From contig QAOA01008121.1 of the NCBI GenBank assembly GCA_003255065.1, positions 496,001 through 560,000 on the forward strand: a stretch of 64,000 nucleotides of DNA. The letters are read 5' to 3'. Source of the DNA: Cercis canadensis. Lineage: Eukaryota; Streptophyta; Magnoliopsida; Fabales; Fabaceae. The notes beneath the pieces are model-generated. The model worked only from the letters and a program-made list of their open reading frames with translations, did not search any database and was not told the origin of the DNA. Below are positions 1 through 18,900 of the stretch, piece after piece. A program made the position numbers and the translations under genes. Numbering within the stretch: position 1 is the stretch's first letter; each line of letters begins with the position of its first letter.

Positions 1-1369
1 AAGGTCACCAGACAGAGACAAACAGGAAGGTCCTCATCCTGAATATGTCTTAAGATCATCCATCAATAGACCCAAAAAGAAATTACTTAGAACCGAACCT
101 TAACGCATGCCTATTGGCATTGAAAATTCTCCTGTGGCTGCTTTTTACCTTCCTTAATAGTTACCACCCCCTTATACTTATCTACAGTCAATTAATATCT
201 CAATAAGACTCTGTTTTCAAAACTTTGCATATTACCTCCTGTAAACCATCAAAATTCCAATGGTTTCTAAGCAGTCTCATCAACTGATAATAAGGCTTGA
301 TCACTGCTCTCAGAAACAGTAACTTCTAGTATAACATCAACTCCAACTTTGGGAAACCAAAGTTCATAGGTCAAAATTATAACACGCAGGATTAGCATTG
401 AAGTACTAAGTAATTAACATTCTACTTGTAAATCAGGGAGAATACCATTTCTGCATTTACCTATTCAATTTTATGGCATGATTCATAAATTTTTGTATTC
501 TAATTTAGAATAAGTAGTTTATGTGCTGGGACTCCAAGACCATCATGAATTTGGACTTGGAAAAGTCTTCACAAATGAGATCCTTTCAAATCAATGGAAT
601 GAACAAGTTTAGAAAATTCAGTAGCTTGGAATTTCAACTATTTGGATAGTCATTACATGCCCAAGGAACTGAGGCTGATGCCTAAACTATGTCTTCTCCT
701 TCTTTCCTAATAAAATTCTAAAAGGACAATCAATTACAGACCTGTTCTAATTCTAGTTTTGCTTCCATCAAAATTTACATTACCATACTTCAACATCTTT
801 TATCTAATGGTGTCAAAGTTTTCAAGTCCCCAATGTCTGTTGTCTGACACTTTTAACAGCCTAAAACAGCAATGCGAAAGCCCAGAGATCTATTTCTTCT
901 TAATCCCAATCCTTTTGCACTTTGTGAAACTTGAAAGAATTTTTAACTCCAATATTTTCTATCAGTAAGTTTTTACCTCCAGTCAGGGTCTCAGCATTAT
1001 CACTACTTAAACTACCAAATGACCAAAAAAATAAATTTGTGTTTTGTAGTGAAGCATTACTGCATGAAATTGAAATTGTCAGCCACATTCATCCTTTGTA
1101 CATCAATAATGGAGCTGATATGCAATTTAGACCTTTCGGCAAGCAAACTTCAGATGTTCATAAGCATGATAAAGGGGCATCATCACACAAAGAGAGTTGG
1201 CTGATTCTCAAAACTGCTATTGGCTGCAGTTTCAATTATATAATTAACTTAAGATACATATGCATTAATTTCTTTCACACATTCAAGCACCACTAAACAA
1301 TATGAGTTTCACTAATGGGTGTTAGAATTAGCAGATAGAACATGGAATATAGAACCTGTATATCCATAC
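1..1369 (-). other. Intron of the SRPK gene (3' part of gene off the left edge)
   Basis: The last visible SRPK exon ends at 1370 with a GT donor (GTATGG, read on the minus strand) in the middle of the kinase domain. I looked on the minus strand of 1-1369 for the conserved continuation of SRPK kinases (the segment beginning DHLALMMELLG and the C-terminal VPEKRPTA block) and did not find it. The stretch is therefore best read as intron, with the last exon or exons outside the window. The short open frames here on both strands look like chance frames. Confidence 0.6.
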
Positions 1370-4700
<3,331 letters not shown>

Positions 4701-4712
4701 TCATACTTTTTA

Positions 4713-4966
4713 TGGGCTTTTTTATTTTCAGTACTCATACTCTTCATGGGCTTAATCTTTAGCCTAACAAAAATATTGAATTGTGGTGCGGGACAGGCCT
4801 GAAGATATTCGTTGTTTGGCCCAAACAAGCCCAACACCCATATACATATGGGTCTGGCCCGCGTTAAATTTGATGGCATTTTCGTGGTTTTTACATATCT
4901 CGAAGGCTATTTGTAGAATTTTTGGGGTATACATAGGGTATCACTGCCATTCGTCTTTTAGGGTTT
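4713..4966 (+). promoter_or_regulatory. eL24 promoter: clustered site II elements and a telo-box
   Basis: Four TGGGCY-type site II motifs precede the eL24 start: TGGGCT at 4713-4718 and 4747-4752, GGCCCA (reverse of TGGGCC) at 4818-4823 and AGCCCA (reverse of TGGGCT) at 4828-4833. A telo-box, TTAGGGTTT, lies at 4958-4966, 34 bp before the ATG at 5000. Site II plus telo-box is the known signature of plant ribosomal-protein promoters active in dividing cells (TCP and telo-box binding factors). Motif identity is seen directly; function is inferred from the family of promoters. Confidence 0.7.
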
Positions 4967-4999
4967 ACGCTGGATTGAGCAGTCACCACAGCAGCAACC

Positions 5000-7087
<2,088 letters not shown>

Positions 7088-9170
7088 GTTGCTAGTTTCT
7101 TTCCTTTTGGATACCGTTTAAAATGATGGAGAGTTTCCAAATTTTTGTATGCATCTATTTTATTGGCTTGATTAACCGTTTATTTTACTGTTGTTTGTCA
7201 AACTTGTTTGAGATTAGAGTACCTAGTTATTAAATGGATTTAGCGAGCTGCGCTAGATTTATGATTATGCAAATACCTCTTTTAATATCCCGTGAGTTGT
7301 GGTTTTCATTTATTCCATATTTTTTATGTTCTTACTTTGGGTGGGGGTGAAGAGGGGAGGGGGCTGGGCTCACTAGGCATTATGTAGTTGCGAGACTTGT
7401 AGCCCGTGGATTAGTAGATATGGCTTATCAACCAAGTTGCTGAATATGTCCGTGTAGGGTTCTTGGTCCCATGCGAAGATGGATGTTGCCTAAAACTTTT
7501 ATTTTGGCTTGTACTCTTTCTCGCTGTGTGCTTTTTATATTTTAGAACTACTGCATATTCCACAAAAGGGAGCGATAGAGAATGAATTTTGTCTTGAAAT
7601 TGTTTCTAAAAAACCTTAATAGTTTAGGGCTATAATTCGTGAGTTCCACCAATGGATTTGGCAACCGTAGGGCAACAATGCTGTGTCCGACTTAAACGTA
7701 ATTGTGCTTATGGGCTAACATTAATTAATCCAAAAAAATCCTAGGTTGCTTATTCTTTGTGAAGCAGCGTAAAGCTATTCGACATATTTATCGTCTAGGA
7801 CTGGCAAAACCCAAATAATAAATTTGCACTTACTGATTCTTGCATTCCCCAGTTGATTATGTCAGTTAGTATTTTTTTTCCATCTGGGAGATAACACTTG
7901 TTTTTGGAGTAAGATTTTTAGCTAACGGCTTCAGGATAAAGTGTTATATGGGCTAGCATATGGCGTCACCCTCCCGGCCTTTCTCTGCTCTCTGTTAATT
8001 TAGTTGGGGTCTGTTTGCCCCATTTTATAACCTCCCTTCCTTGTCTTCTCTTTTCTTTCTGGGCCGTCGGGGCCTATGTCCATTGCCTTACCATTAAAGA
8101 AAAAGAAATCCTCCGTCTCTGATCACTAAAAGAAAAGAAAAAAGTTAATTTACTTCCTTCAATTTATCCTTAAAATTATAAAAAGGTGTAAAGAACTCTC
8201 ATCAACTATCAGAATCTGAACACCCTCTTATGTGCATGACACATGTCATTTTCTGCCCTTTTTTTGACTGCTATATAGGGGTCGAGTTTTTTTTACACAT
8301 TTTAATAGTTGATGAGGATTCTTTAAACTTTTTTTATAGTTTTGGAAGTAAATTGCATATGACTTATAGTTAGAGGAGATAAATTAGACTTCTCTCAAAA
8401 AAAAATTAGCGCATTTATCAAAATAATTCTTGTGCAAGTTTTCATGGATTTGATAATTTCATTTTTACCTGCAACTTAAACATTGTTTTTCATATACCTC
8501 TTCAATATTGATTTTAAATTTTAGAAATGAACGTTTTTGTTTATCTATTTCATTCCATAAATTTTATATCACTTGCTCAACGAAATTTGAACCCGAATAT
8601 TTTGGGATAAAATGCTCAATTCTGTAGATTCTTACTGAAAACTACAAATATTAACCAGTACTGTGTTACGTAAATTTTGATTAGTCATAATGAGGCAAAT
8701 ATTTTTTTCACCGAATAATTTGATTTTATAAGAAAACATTAATAATCTGAAATTCTCTAATTGCATGTCTTTGGGTTCAGTTCATAAGCATTGGTGGTTC
8801 TGATTTCATCTCATGATTGAGAAAATAATTTTTTTTTTAAAAGAAAATTTCATCTCAGACACAGACATCCACAGATACGTACACACAGCGGTCTCTCTTA
8901 TGATGCGAGGAACATAGAAGATCAGTTCCAAGAAATAACAGTATAAAATATCACTAACAACGATTGTATAATTAATAATTAAAGGATTACTATGCAAATT
9001 AATGGAGCAACTCAGTCATCGATATCAATATATCATCACCATCATCATATATTCTCATGTCAGTTCCCAGGTAGGTGGGTTCTGAATATATATATATATC
9101 ATCTTACTTAAATAAACACTAAAGTTACACTAGTTTCATAGACTTCAAAACAAATTAAAGTGCTGGCAGA
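7088..9170. other. Intergenic region between convergent eL24 and HD-Zip genes
   Basis: Holds the 3' ends of both genes and a small inverted-repeat element at 8144-8356 (listed separately). No coding exon or RNA gene seen. Confidence 0.5.
8144..8356. repeat. Small imperfect foldback (MITE-like)
   Basis: The left arm, about 8144-8215 (starting GTTAATTTACTTCC and containing TCATCAACTAT), is repeated in inverted orientation at about 8297-8356 (containing ATAGTTGATGA and GGAAGTAAATT). The two arms fold back over a loop of roughly 80 bp that includes the palindrome GACACATGTCAT. There is no open frame. I could not define a target-site duplication, so the element class is unknown. Confidence 0.5.
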
Positions 9171-10527
9171 TTAGGGATAATGAGGCACAACAGCCCAGTA
9201 GGGCAGTGAAACAGTGTTATAATCATCCACAGTGAAAGAATAGTTGCCCTCCGCAATCTGCTTGTTAGAGCTACGCATGGCCTCTGACGTGCTTTCTACT
9301 GTTTCTTCCCCAGAGATTTCTGTATAACCTGCAGATGCCTGCGTTCTACAAGCCTGCTCTCTCAGCACAGCCCTCAACTTCATTACCTGCATAGTAACTA
9401 TATAGTATTAACCAATTAACCTAACAAAGTAAAAAAAACATAGTACATGTACTCGGTATGGGTTCGAGGAATATATGTCTAATTTGAACTTCAACAAATC
9501 AAGACAAAGCATTTTCACTGTTACAATTTGCAGCTGGAATACCAAAACATATGATCTGAAATCTGTGTCTGTGGACACATAAATGCAAACACCCTAATCT
9601 TAAGTAAACAGAGCATTGTGCATGAGCTGCATGGAGAGAGAGAGAGAGAAGTGCAATTGGATATATAGTAACCTACCTCTTCTTGAAGCTTCTGGTTTTC
9701 CTTGGAGATGACATCAAATTCCTGTTTGAGTGCATCGTACAAGTTCTCAAGCTGCTTAGCCTTCCACCTTGCACGCCTATTTTGGAACCAAACTGCAATT
9801 TGGCGAGGCTGGAGCCCGAGCTCCCTGGAAAGCTTCATCTTCCTATCTGGGTCCAACTTTATCTCCTCCTGGAAACTCCTCTCCAGCGAGTCAAGTTGAT
9901 CGATTGTTAATCGCTTCTTCTTCTCCTGGTTCCCGTAGTTCATTTTGTCCACTGACTGGAGCAACCCTTGTGGTGTCTCTGCTAATGCTGAATGTTTCAC
10001 TTCCATTCCTGAATATATAGCGGAGGATGAATCTGCTATATATATAATTCCATGAAGAATGAGATCTTGAAGACAGACAGCAGTGCTTTTTAATGGCCTA
10101 TTTTGAATGTTGTCCCAGCTTGAATGTCAAACGTAGTTTTCAAACATATGCTTTTTAAACGAATGTCTACTTTGTGTGACTTATTCAAGAAAAGCAATAA
10201 CGAGTGATAATTGCTTGAGCTTCAAGGTACATTTCAAGTGCAAAAATGGACTTCCTAAATAGTCTACAAATCTAAAGTTGTAAGTAAATTATAGGCTGCC
10301 TCATTTGGAAACCATTCTTACTTGAAGTAATTGCATTCAAACAAGTAAACTATTCAAGAGTCAAAAAGAAATGCAACTTGAAAATTGAGCATAAAGGTCA
10401 ATGCTTTTGAAGACTACTGTTTTTCTTGTTCTTTACCTGGATATGGGCTGTAGTTAAAGTTGTAGAGGAAGCTTAAGGAAGACTCTGCTCGAGGGACAAA
10501 GGGTCTTATGCTCCCATTCCAATCCAT
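9171..10527 (-). CDS. Class I HD-Zip transcription factor, ATHB-22/ATHB-51 (LMI1) type
   Basis: A nuclear, dimeric DNA-binding factor expected to recognise CAATNATTG-type sites. Three exons: 10527-10437, 10008-9677 and 9386-9171 (91, 332 and 216 nt), giving 212 residues. Exon 1 encodes [17 protein letters not shown] and ends in phase 1 (CCA G|GTAAAG); exon 2 enters at CAG|GAATGG, so the Met at 10006 is internal and not the start. The homeodomain (about 60-115) has [20 protein letters not shown] and the recognition helix [15 protein letters not shown], followed directly by the leucine zipper (about 117-150). The C-terminus ends [11 protein letters not shown], matching the aromatic tail of this subclade. 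LMI1-type genes control leaf margin and floral meristem identity. Neighbouring eL24 supports the ATHB22 position seen in Arabidopsis, so which of the two is the true counterpart stays open. Confidence 0.93.
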
Positions 10528-13335
10528 ATCTGGCTTCACTTTCCTGTCTCTTCCCTCAACTCAAACCCCAAAATTTATCTGTATTATATGGGCCAGGCTC
10601 GGTTTGGACTTTGGATGGACCAGAGAGAGAGAGAGAGATCTGTGTTTAGCGAGTTTAACTAAGCTTGTGAGGCGTGGCACTAGAGTTCTGAGAGATGAAA
10701 GGTTCTATTCCTCTCTTTTTGGGTGCAAGGGAAGTGAGGAATGTGAGAGAGAGAGTGAGATGTATGAGCTTCACCCTAGTTCACTTTTGGGGCACAACAA
10801 AGTTCTATGTTTAATGCAAAGATCGTACTAGGGAAGAGAAGCCAGGACAAGGCGTGAGAAAGGGATGGCATATGTCAGTTGGCACTAGAAGCAGCCATCA
10901 TGGGGGACCAGATATAGAATACGACCTTTGAGTCCACTCTTCCCTCTGTCCCGTTTAGAAAGAATCCCTCCAAGGGCCCCAACCGACATCTTTTTCTCAC
11001 ACTCTTTCTTTCCTTCTGACTTCTCAGCGTGTGTCTCTCTCAGACACAATTTCACAAACAGTGGCAAGGCACAAAATTCATCATGTGGGTACCTTGGTGA
11101 AATAGGTAAAATGAATCCCAAAAATACAACATAGGAAAATGCCTTTGGCTTCTAAATAGGATCACCAGCACTCATAATCTGCCACCTCTGCTCCAATAAG
11201 AGACAAATAAAGGAAGGGAAATAAAAAAAAAAAATTGTAATTTTTTCTTTTAATAAACGAATTTGGCACGTCTATGCTCTATCTACCCTCTCTCCCTTCC
11301 GCCTTAATTAGATGGCAGTGTAGCAGAGAGGAAAGCTGAGCTCTCCCCCTCTCACCTCTACTTCTGTCTCCCTATCTCTGCATGAAATTGGGATCTGGAT
11401 TGGTTTGATTTTATTGAAATGCAATTGAATATGTAGCGGCAGGACCATCCCAAGAGATTAGACCGCGTCTTGAAGTAACAGACTAAGGTCGGAAAGACAA
11501 GGGAAAGCTTTGAAACCAAAATGTTGAAACTTGAAAGAGATGGGTGAGACAAAGGCCATTCTAGAAGTAATAATTCTGGCACTGGGATGTAACTTAAGTG
11601 GTGGTCGCAGCCCATGAGGTTACAGGATTTAACGCGGGATTTCTATGTGGTTTTCCTCCTTCTCTACTCCCATGAGGAGTGTGTAGTTACTTAATCCGTG
11701 AATAGATGCAACCAATTATCTGCACTTCTTTTTGTAGTTTCTCTTGTTTTATCTGCATATAGAAAAAAGCACATGACTTTGTCCTTTTACCCTCTAACAT
11801 TTAGCGTTTCGTAACTTGATAGTCTTTAATGAAAAATCAGTGTTCGTTATTAGGATTGCCTAGTATTGGAACAAAGCTTCAATTTTAGGCCTAGTTAGGG
11901 ATTTTTTTTTTTATTCATCATAAGCACAAATGTCAAATTTAAGGGACTTTCTAAAATTTGCCTGGATGAAAATCTTTTCAAAAAATTGAAGGTGTTTTCT
12001 TTTTTCCTTTTTAAGATAAATGCAAAACTGTCATGAACAACAGAGAACCAGAATGAATCATTATCAGCTAGTTGTTGGACAGAAAAGGGAGTGTCCTCTA
12101 TCCACACAGTTACAAGATTATCTCATTCTAAACGTGTAATGTGTAATAATGTTCAGTCTTTTTCGGACTTTATAGTTGTTACTGTCTTTCTAAAGAATAA
12201 TTAAGACTAGGATTATGATGTGCCTTTTACCTTATAATTAATACCCAATTTAGATTATTAAATATATAACATAATTAGTATTTGATTTCTCCATTATTCC
12301 ATGTTCTAACTTTTTTTTTTTTTTTTGGTATCTTTTTCCACTTTGCTCTCTTTTGCGTTACCCTTCCCCCTAAAAAACAAGAAGAAGAAAAAAAGTGAGA
12401 AACAGACAGAAATGGTGCTTAACTTCTATATAGAGAATTGGGACCTCCTCCCCTATGAGGTCAAGAAAAAGTAGTTGAAGTTATGCTTCTGGACCCGAAT
12501 TGAACGGAACTATACTTAACCTATTTAAAGCTAAGCCAAGTAAAACACAGCAAGCATTGCCAGTAACTGATAAAGAATTCCTGTGCACCAGAGAGAGACT
12601 GTCAAAAGGGATCAGGCACTGAAGCTGTAAAGCCCTTCAAGCTTGGAAGATAGTTAGATCTTGTCCATTGCTCAACATCTTAAATCAAAGTAGTGGTCCT
12701 AACTCCTAAATAAGTTGGCAATGAACCAAAAATTTGAAGTTATGCAGTGGTTTGTGTATAATTGTATGTAGTATACACAAAATTTCAGAAAAAAACAATT
12801 TTCATTTTAAAAACAAGATGAAATGAAGTGGTAAGTACTACCTGCAAAGTGATACTTACGTCATAGTCATAGATAGGGAGTGAGATCTGGGTGGTCCTGC
12901 ATCGCTTGGTGAAAAAATGTAAAATTGAACGTTGTAAGAGTGAAATGTTTCACTTAACAGTGGAAATTGTAAAATGCAGAACCCTACCACTATACAAACA
13001 CCAGCCTAAGAAATAGTTCTCAAAGTGAAGGCTGCGCAACACAACTACGTGACTGTACGCAAACGGCGCCGAACATGGACCATTTTGATTTGGCTCCTAC
13101 TTCCCATTTGCCTTCATAACAGAATATCACGAGAAAACCACTATTTACTATTTAGAGAAGCAAGACAAAAAAAGAAAAGAAACTATTTAGAGAAGCCTCT
13201 TCCTACTGAGATTTCTTTTGCAGTTCTAATATATACAAGTACATGTCCTTAACATTTCTTTCCCGTATTTGTATTAATACATTAAACAAAAAGTAGAGAG
13301 GATCATTTATTGACTTAAACCATGCACCTCCCCAA
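10528..13335. other. Upstream region of the HD-Zip gene
   Basis: Non-coding. It contains GA-rich microsatellite patches near 10620-10640 and 10745-10760 and poly-A/T runs. The open frames at 10508-10831 and 10885-11121 lack any recognisable domain and lie where promoter and 5' leader are expected. Confidence 0.45.
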
Positions 13336-14192
13336 CAAATTGACCTAAATAATACACATTTACAAATTATTTACCTAAAGAGAATAGTTTTAAATATTTT
13401 ATTATTTTTCATATATAAAGGAGAACACGCTATATATNCAAATTATTTACCTAAAGAGAATAATTTTAAATATTTTATTATTTTTCATATATAAAGGAGA
13501 ACACGCTATATATAAATATGACGTCTATGAATTAAAAACACTATAGGACATATCAAAATAAAGCGTATTCACTGTTTAAAAAAATGAGGAAATATTTTTT
13601 TTAAAATAAACACGCTATAACCTATAAAGCGTGTTCTAATCTAATAAAATACGCATTAAACCAAGTATAAGCTATTAAACGTGCTCTAAATGCCCCCTCA
13701 TCTCATTCACTGCTTCTCTCTCTTCTCTCTTTAGTTTAGAATAGCCAACTCAAAGGTCGATTTATTATATTAAATACCCATACAAAATAGAAAAAAGACA
13801 TGAAGAAGAGAGAGAGAGATAGTCAGTCACTCAGACAAAGTCAAGCTAGCATTCAAAAGTTCCAAACCCTCTTAATGTTTTGGTCAACATTGTGCTTACC
13901 TTCTTAATAGCTGATACTTGCCTTAATGCATGTTCTATTATAACACGTTATGGGCTATAGTGTGTTCACTTTTAAAAGATATTTTTTTTGCCTTTTTAAA
14001 CAGTAAACATGCTTTATTTTAACGTGTCCTATAACGTTTTCAGTTCATATACATTATATTTATGTATAGCGTGTTCTACTTTACATATGAAAAATAATAA
14101 AATATTTAAAACAATCTCTTTTAGATAAATAGTTTGAAAACTATGATTTTTACATAAATAATTTATAAATATGTATTATTTACATCAATTTG
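13336..14192. mobile_element. Long terminal-inverted-repeat element, non-coding
   Basis: The outer sequence CAAATTGACCTAAATAATAC (from 13336) matches, inverted, the right end GTATTATTTACATCAATTTG (to 14192). Similarity continues inward for over 300 bp on each side: TTTTAAATATTTTATTATTT, the GAACACGCTATA block, TAGGACA..TAAAATAAAGC, and AGTATAAGCTATTAA pairing with its inverse near 13906-13920. The unpaired centre is about 13707-13879. Inside the arms, variants of ACACGCTAT/ATAGCGTGT recur roughly ten times in both orientations. There is no transposase frame. The left arm contains a 75-bp duplication around the single N at 13438 that is probably an assembly artefact, so true length is about 780 bp. 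I could not find an exact target-site duplication; Mutator-like long-TIR or foldback elements are the likeliest classes. Confidence 0.65.
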
Positions 14193-15981
14193 CCCATTTC
14201 TCCAAGAATGCAAAAAATATCACTGAAAAAGCATATGTACATTATGTGAACTAATCCAGAGAGGTGTAAGAAAAGACGACCTAGTACTTTTATCTTCCTT
14301 CCACTTGTCCCCCGGGCCCCTGGCCCACCAAAAGGGGAAAAAAAAGAGGTTCAAGTTGATCTTGAATTTATTTCAATTGTTGAAAAATAAAAGTATAAAT
14401 TTAACTTTTCAACTTCTTAACATATATGTGTTGACAATCTAGTACCTTTGCGTGTAAGAGAATAAGTGATATAAGCATATATTATTCATAATGTCAATTT
14501 GAATTACACTATTTTAGGGCCTAACTGAAAGAAGAATCAACTCATGCAATGCGAGTAAACAATCTTGTGCAGCTTTATTCTTATTTCTTGCGATGTTTTA
14601 GACTACTTTTTTTTTTTTTTTTTTCNTTTTTTTTTTTTTTTTCCTTTTCACTTTCCTTTGACTATTCCACCGTATAGGCGTTGTTAACAATAATAAATGC
14701 TTTTAGGTATAACATATTGCCTTGAAAATTCAGAAAGAAAAAATAACAAAGCTTAATGCGTTGAACGCATTTTGCTAATTACACTTAGGGTCAATTATGT
14801 GCATCTGAATTCTTATAGTTTATATTATTTCACACTTATAACATTTGAGTTTGATTCGCTTAAAAAAAAAATTGACTTTAATTGGTCTTACTAAATTTTA
14901 TAAAATTCACTGAAATCTTAATTGAACAACTTAAATTAATTCATATCACTGTAAATATGCATTCAGTAACATACAACTGGACTTTCTGTTTATTTGGTAT
15001 ATTCTCGTATGGCGAAGGAATAGATCATCAACGTGAGTTAAACCACCTGACTTTACAACGCAATATCAAATTGGCTAGGACTCTCTTACCAAAATAAAAA
15101 AGACTAGGACTCTGGGCTCACCAGAAACTACCATATCAAGATACTGAAATGCAGCTACTAATTGATTTTAGAGTCACCACAAATCTAGAACGTTTAAATG
15201 GATTCAATTTCAAAAATGTATGAATCAGATCGATAGTGGTGAAGTTTCGTGAGGTATTAAGTCATGGTTTACGATTCTGTTAACTCAATATGGTCACAGC
15301 CCAACACCCGCAGGCCCAATATAAAAAAACACAGGTACTTCTTATAACACAATTGAAGTAGAAGTCCTCTTTGATTACTCTCTGAAGTCTTAAATAATAT
15401 TTGGCCATCTCATACCAATAATACAATAATGTAAAAAAAAATAGTAAATTAACTCTATACTTAGAACCAAAAAAGATTGAAACGAAATTCATTTGTAAAA
15501 TAATACAGACTCGTGAATATTTTAAGAGCCAAACATCTACTTTTCTTCTACCATTAAACTTGAAAGTTGAAAGAGAATACACAAAGTTGTTCTAGCATTA
15601 TCCTTCTTCTAAAATTTTTACCATAAATAGATAATTGAAGGCAGGAGGAAAATCCACTCTTGCATCAGAACTACAATACAAAAAGGAACAGAGAGTAGCC
15701 AGGCCAAGCAGGGTAATGATGACAACAATTTTTTTTGTTTTTTATTCTCCTTTTTTAATCTCATCTGACAGGTATATAACATGAAACAACTAAAATACAT
15801 AGAAATGAGAATTACGTAAGTATAAGGGAAACATACCTAATGCAAAAAACTCCCTGGGAAAAAGATGACATCCTCCAAATTATCAATTTCTTCAGAAGTA
15901 TAAGATGTATGAAAGACCCCAACAGAGTACTTTGAGATGCCTGACATCACTAACAAGTAACAAGGCCTATTCTGCGTGTGG
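14193..15981. other. Intergenic region 3' of the PP2-A13-type gene
   Basis: AT-rich, with a poly-T run around 14609-14642 interrupted by an N at 14626. Frames at 15280-15582 and 15618-15800 show no recognisable domain. Nothing else seen. Confidence 0.45.
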
Positions 15982-18900
15982 CTATTTCAAAATGCCTCTT
16001 TTCTTACCATCTTTCAAATCGCTAGGTATAATAAACACAGAATCTACACAAAGCCCACCTTTGGAATGTGTACAATCGATCTGTTTCATGGAGAATCTAA
16101 CTTCAGTTGTAGGTTCCGATCCACTGACAGTAAATTCACCTACCTTGTAGTCTACCCAGTATCCACGCTTATGATTGCCATATGTGTCATCATGCTCGGT
16201 ATCATCCAAACAGCATTCGCATGATGATTGCTGACCATCTGAAGTTGACATCTCAAGTCTCACTGGTTTTATATCCCAACCATGGGTGTGTTCATAATTG
16301 CTTACACGCCGTCCAAGTCTTTTGGAAAATCTCCCAAGGTGAAGCCTGAAGGAAAGAGTATAACTATCTGCAGGAAATGGAAAATTTACCTCCCCATCCA
16401 CTTCAAACCACCATATTTGCTGCAAATAAGCCACAGTATGGAACCTGAAAGTCAAGAATGACAGAATTGTAAAAGTAGAGGCAAAAAAACTGACAAAATT
16501 CCAACAGCGCACAAGAACAAAAGGAAAACAAAACAGCTTCAACATCAAGATCTGTAAGAGTGCCTATAGTTTGCAAAAAGAAGCACAAATAGCAGTAGCT
16601 ACACGTAATAAAAGCATAGTATGTTCGATTGCACATATCAATCAAGAGAAATCACCAGTGAATTTATTCGATTTATAGAACGGTCCAATTAGGGTGAGTA
16701 TTTATTGGGTCAGTTTGGTCGAAGAATACAAAACAAGTAGAATTGAAACTTAACCAGATTGCATACAAACTTGAAACAACTCAACTCTAAGTCACGAAAA
16801 ACTAAAACAGCAAATAACCCTCCTTCATCCAGATCAAGACACGCATATCTAAGCAGAGAAGTAATGTTCAAATTGACTAGATATGTGCTGGATTATGACA
16901 GCACCTTGTGTATGTTTTCTTTTGAGCACTCATGTAGCTTGTATATTTTCAATAAATATTTTACTTTTGGTGAAAAAAGAATGATAGACCTTAGCCAAGG
17001 AAGTTTTTGTTCAAGCTAGTATTAATAAGTCAGACAGCTACCAAGTAGTCAAAATAATCTTTATCCCAATAGAAGAACAAGTACTCCAAATAATTCCAAT
17101 GAGTTTTACTTTAGATTTGGGCCAATAAAAGAGCTCAAACCAACAAACCAAACCAAACATTGACTCAGTTTAGCAGTTTTGGGAACTGCTCAAGTTCCTC
17201 CTACTACATCTTTAAATTCAAACTTGAACCAAACATCGCCTCAACACATGAACACTGCCATCACAGATAAAAATTTACATCTTTTAAAAGGTTGATTTAA
17301 CCATGGCAAACCATTGAGCATCAGTAATATTAAATGCAAATGAATGATAACAAAGTCACAATTTAAATCAATAAATAATCATAAATTTGAATCAATTTAT
17401 TTGAAACTATCGATATATTCTCCTATTTCACATAAAAAGAATTGTTCATCAACCAGATAAAATGGTCAGGCCACAATCCAAAAGGAAAATGTTTAAGGTT
17501 CCAGTTTCTGAAAAAAGACAAGCACGAAGCAATTCAAACATAAAAGGCAAGCCCACTGCACAACAACAAGACTGTTAACATTCAAAGCAAATCAAGTGTA
17601 CGATTAAAAAAAAAAAAATTAATAAACAGAATTTGGATATTACACATAGAATTTACGACATTTTCAAAAATTAGGTAGTTCAAAAAGTCACTGTAAAGGA
17701 TCACATTGAGTACTAAATCTAAATGAAAGCTGATTTCATCCATACATAAAAAGCTCCACCAGAACAAGTAACTTGAGCTGTACAATAACATTACTCTAAC
17801 ATAAATACAGCATTACATATTCGCACAAGCCTTTCTCAGAATACATGCAGTGAATCTTGAGGCTCTAGACCAAATAAAAGGAACTTTACACATATGAACA
17901 GAAAGTCTAGCAAACCAACAAAAGTAACAAGGGCATTTTAGACAACTCCAAGCCATAGAGACTAAGATTCAGTTGTTTTTCTTGGATTGCAGTATGCTTG
18001 ATATATGTGGCCTCTGTGACGAGATCTATGATCCTCAATCAATATTTAGATAAGACCAGGAAATTTTCATTTAATAGGGAGAAAAGTAAAATCTTGCATA
18101 CCAATCAATATTTTCATACTTCCATAGCTTAAGGAAGATGGCTCTCAAGAGCACATATCTAGCTATTTAGTAAAATATGTAGTTGACTAAAGCTTAGATC
18201 AGGTAGTTGAGTTAACTAGCAAAACACTAGGGCCAGCCAAAATAAACCTTTGAACCAGTTATTTAACAGATGAATTTTAAAACCATGTTGGGACCAGAGG
18301 GCATTTACATGACTTATCATTTCAAATGCTGTGACTTCCATATCAATTGAAGTGGCAGGAATAACCGACTTCCTAGTTTTCCACCTTAAGAAAAATTAAT
18401 CCTCCCCATATTTACAAATTACGCATATATAATAGACAGTCCAGTGAAAAAGATAAACCTGTTGAACATCCTTTCCACCAAACTCAGTCCATTCTTCAAT
18501 TCCAAACGGTTCCAGGAGTACAATTGGCAAACCAAAATAGCAATCTTACGCATGCACTTTACTACAATTCTAACACCATTTATCGTCGTGCACATACACC
18601 ATGAGTAAAACTATATTTTCACCTAACCATATGCTCCAGTCTTCCATATATAATCAACTCTAATAACCTATCATCTAAGTCCAGCACTCCTAACCACTGC
18701 TCCCTGTACCATATGCTTGATGCAGAGGAACATTAAAACATCAAAACAACAGAAGAAATACACTATTTGCTAACAGAGGCAAATCAAAGAATTTCTAGAA
18801 TCAAAGACAAACTCAGTACATCTAACCTAGATTCTTCAGTAGGAATCCAATTCCAGTATCTCCGGTCATCAATTCCAGTAATCTCCATCGCTTTTGCTGA

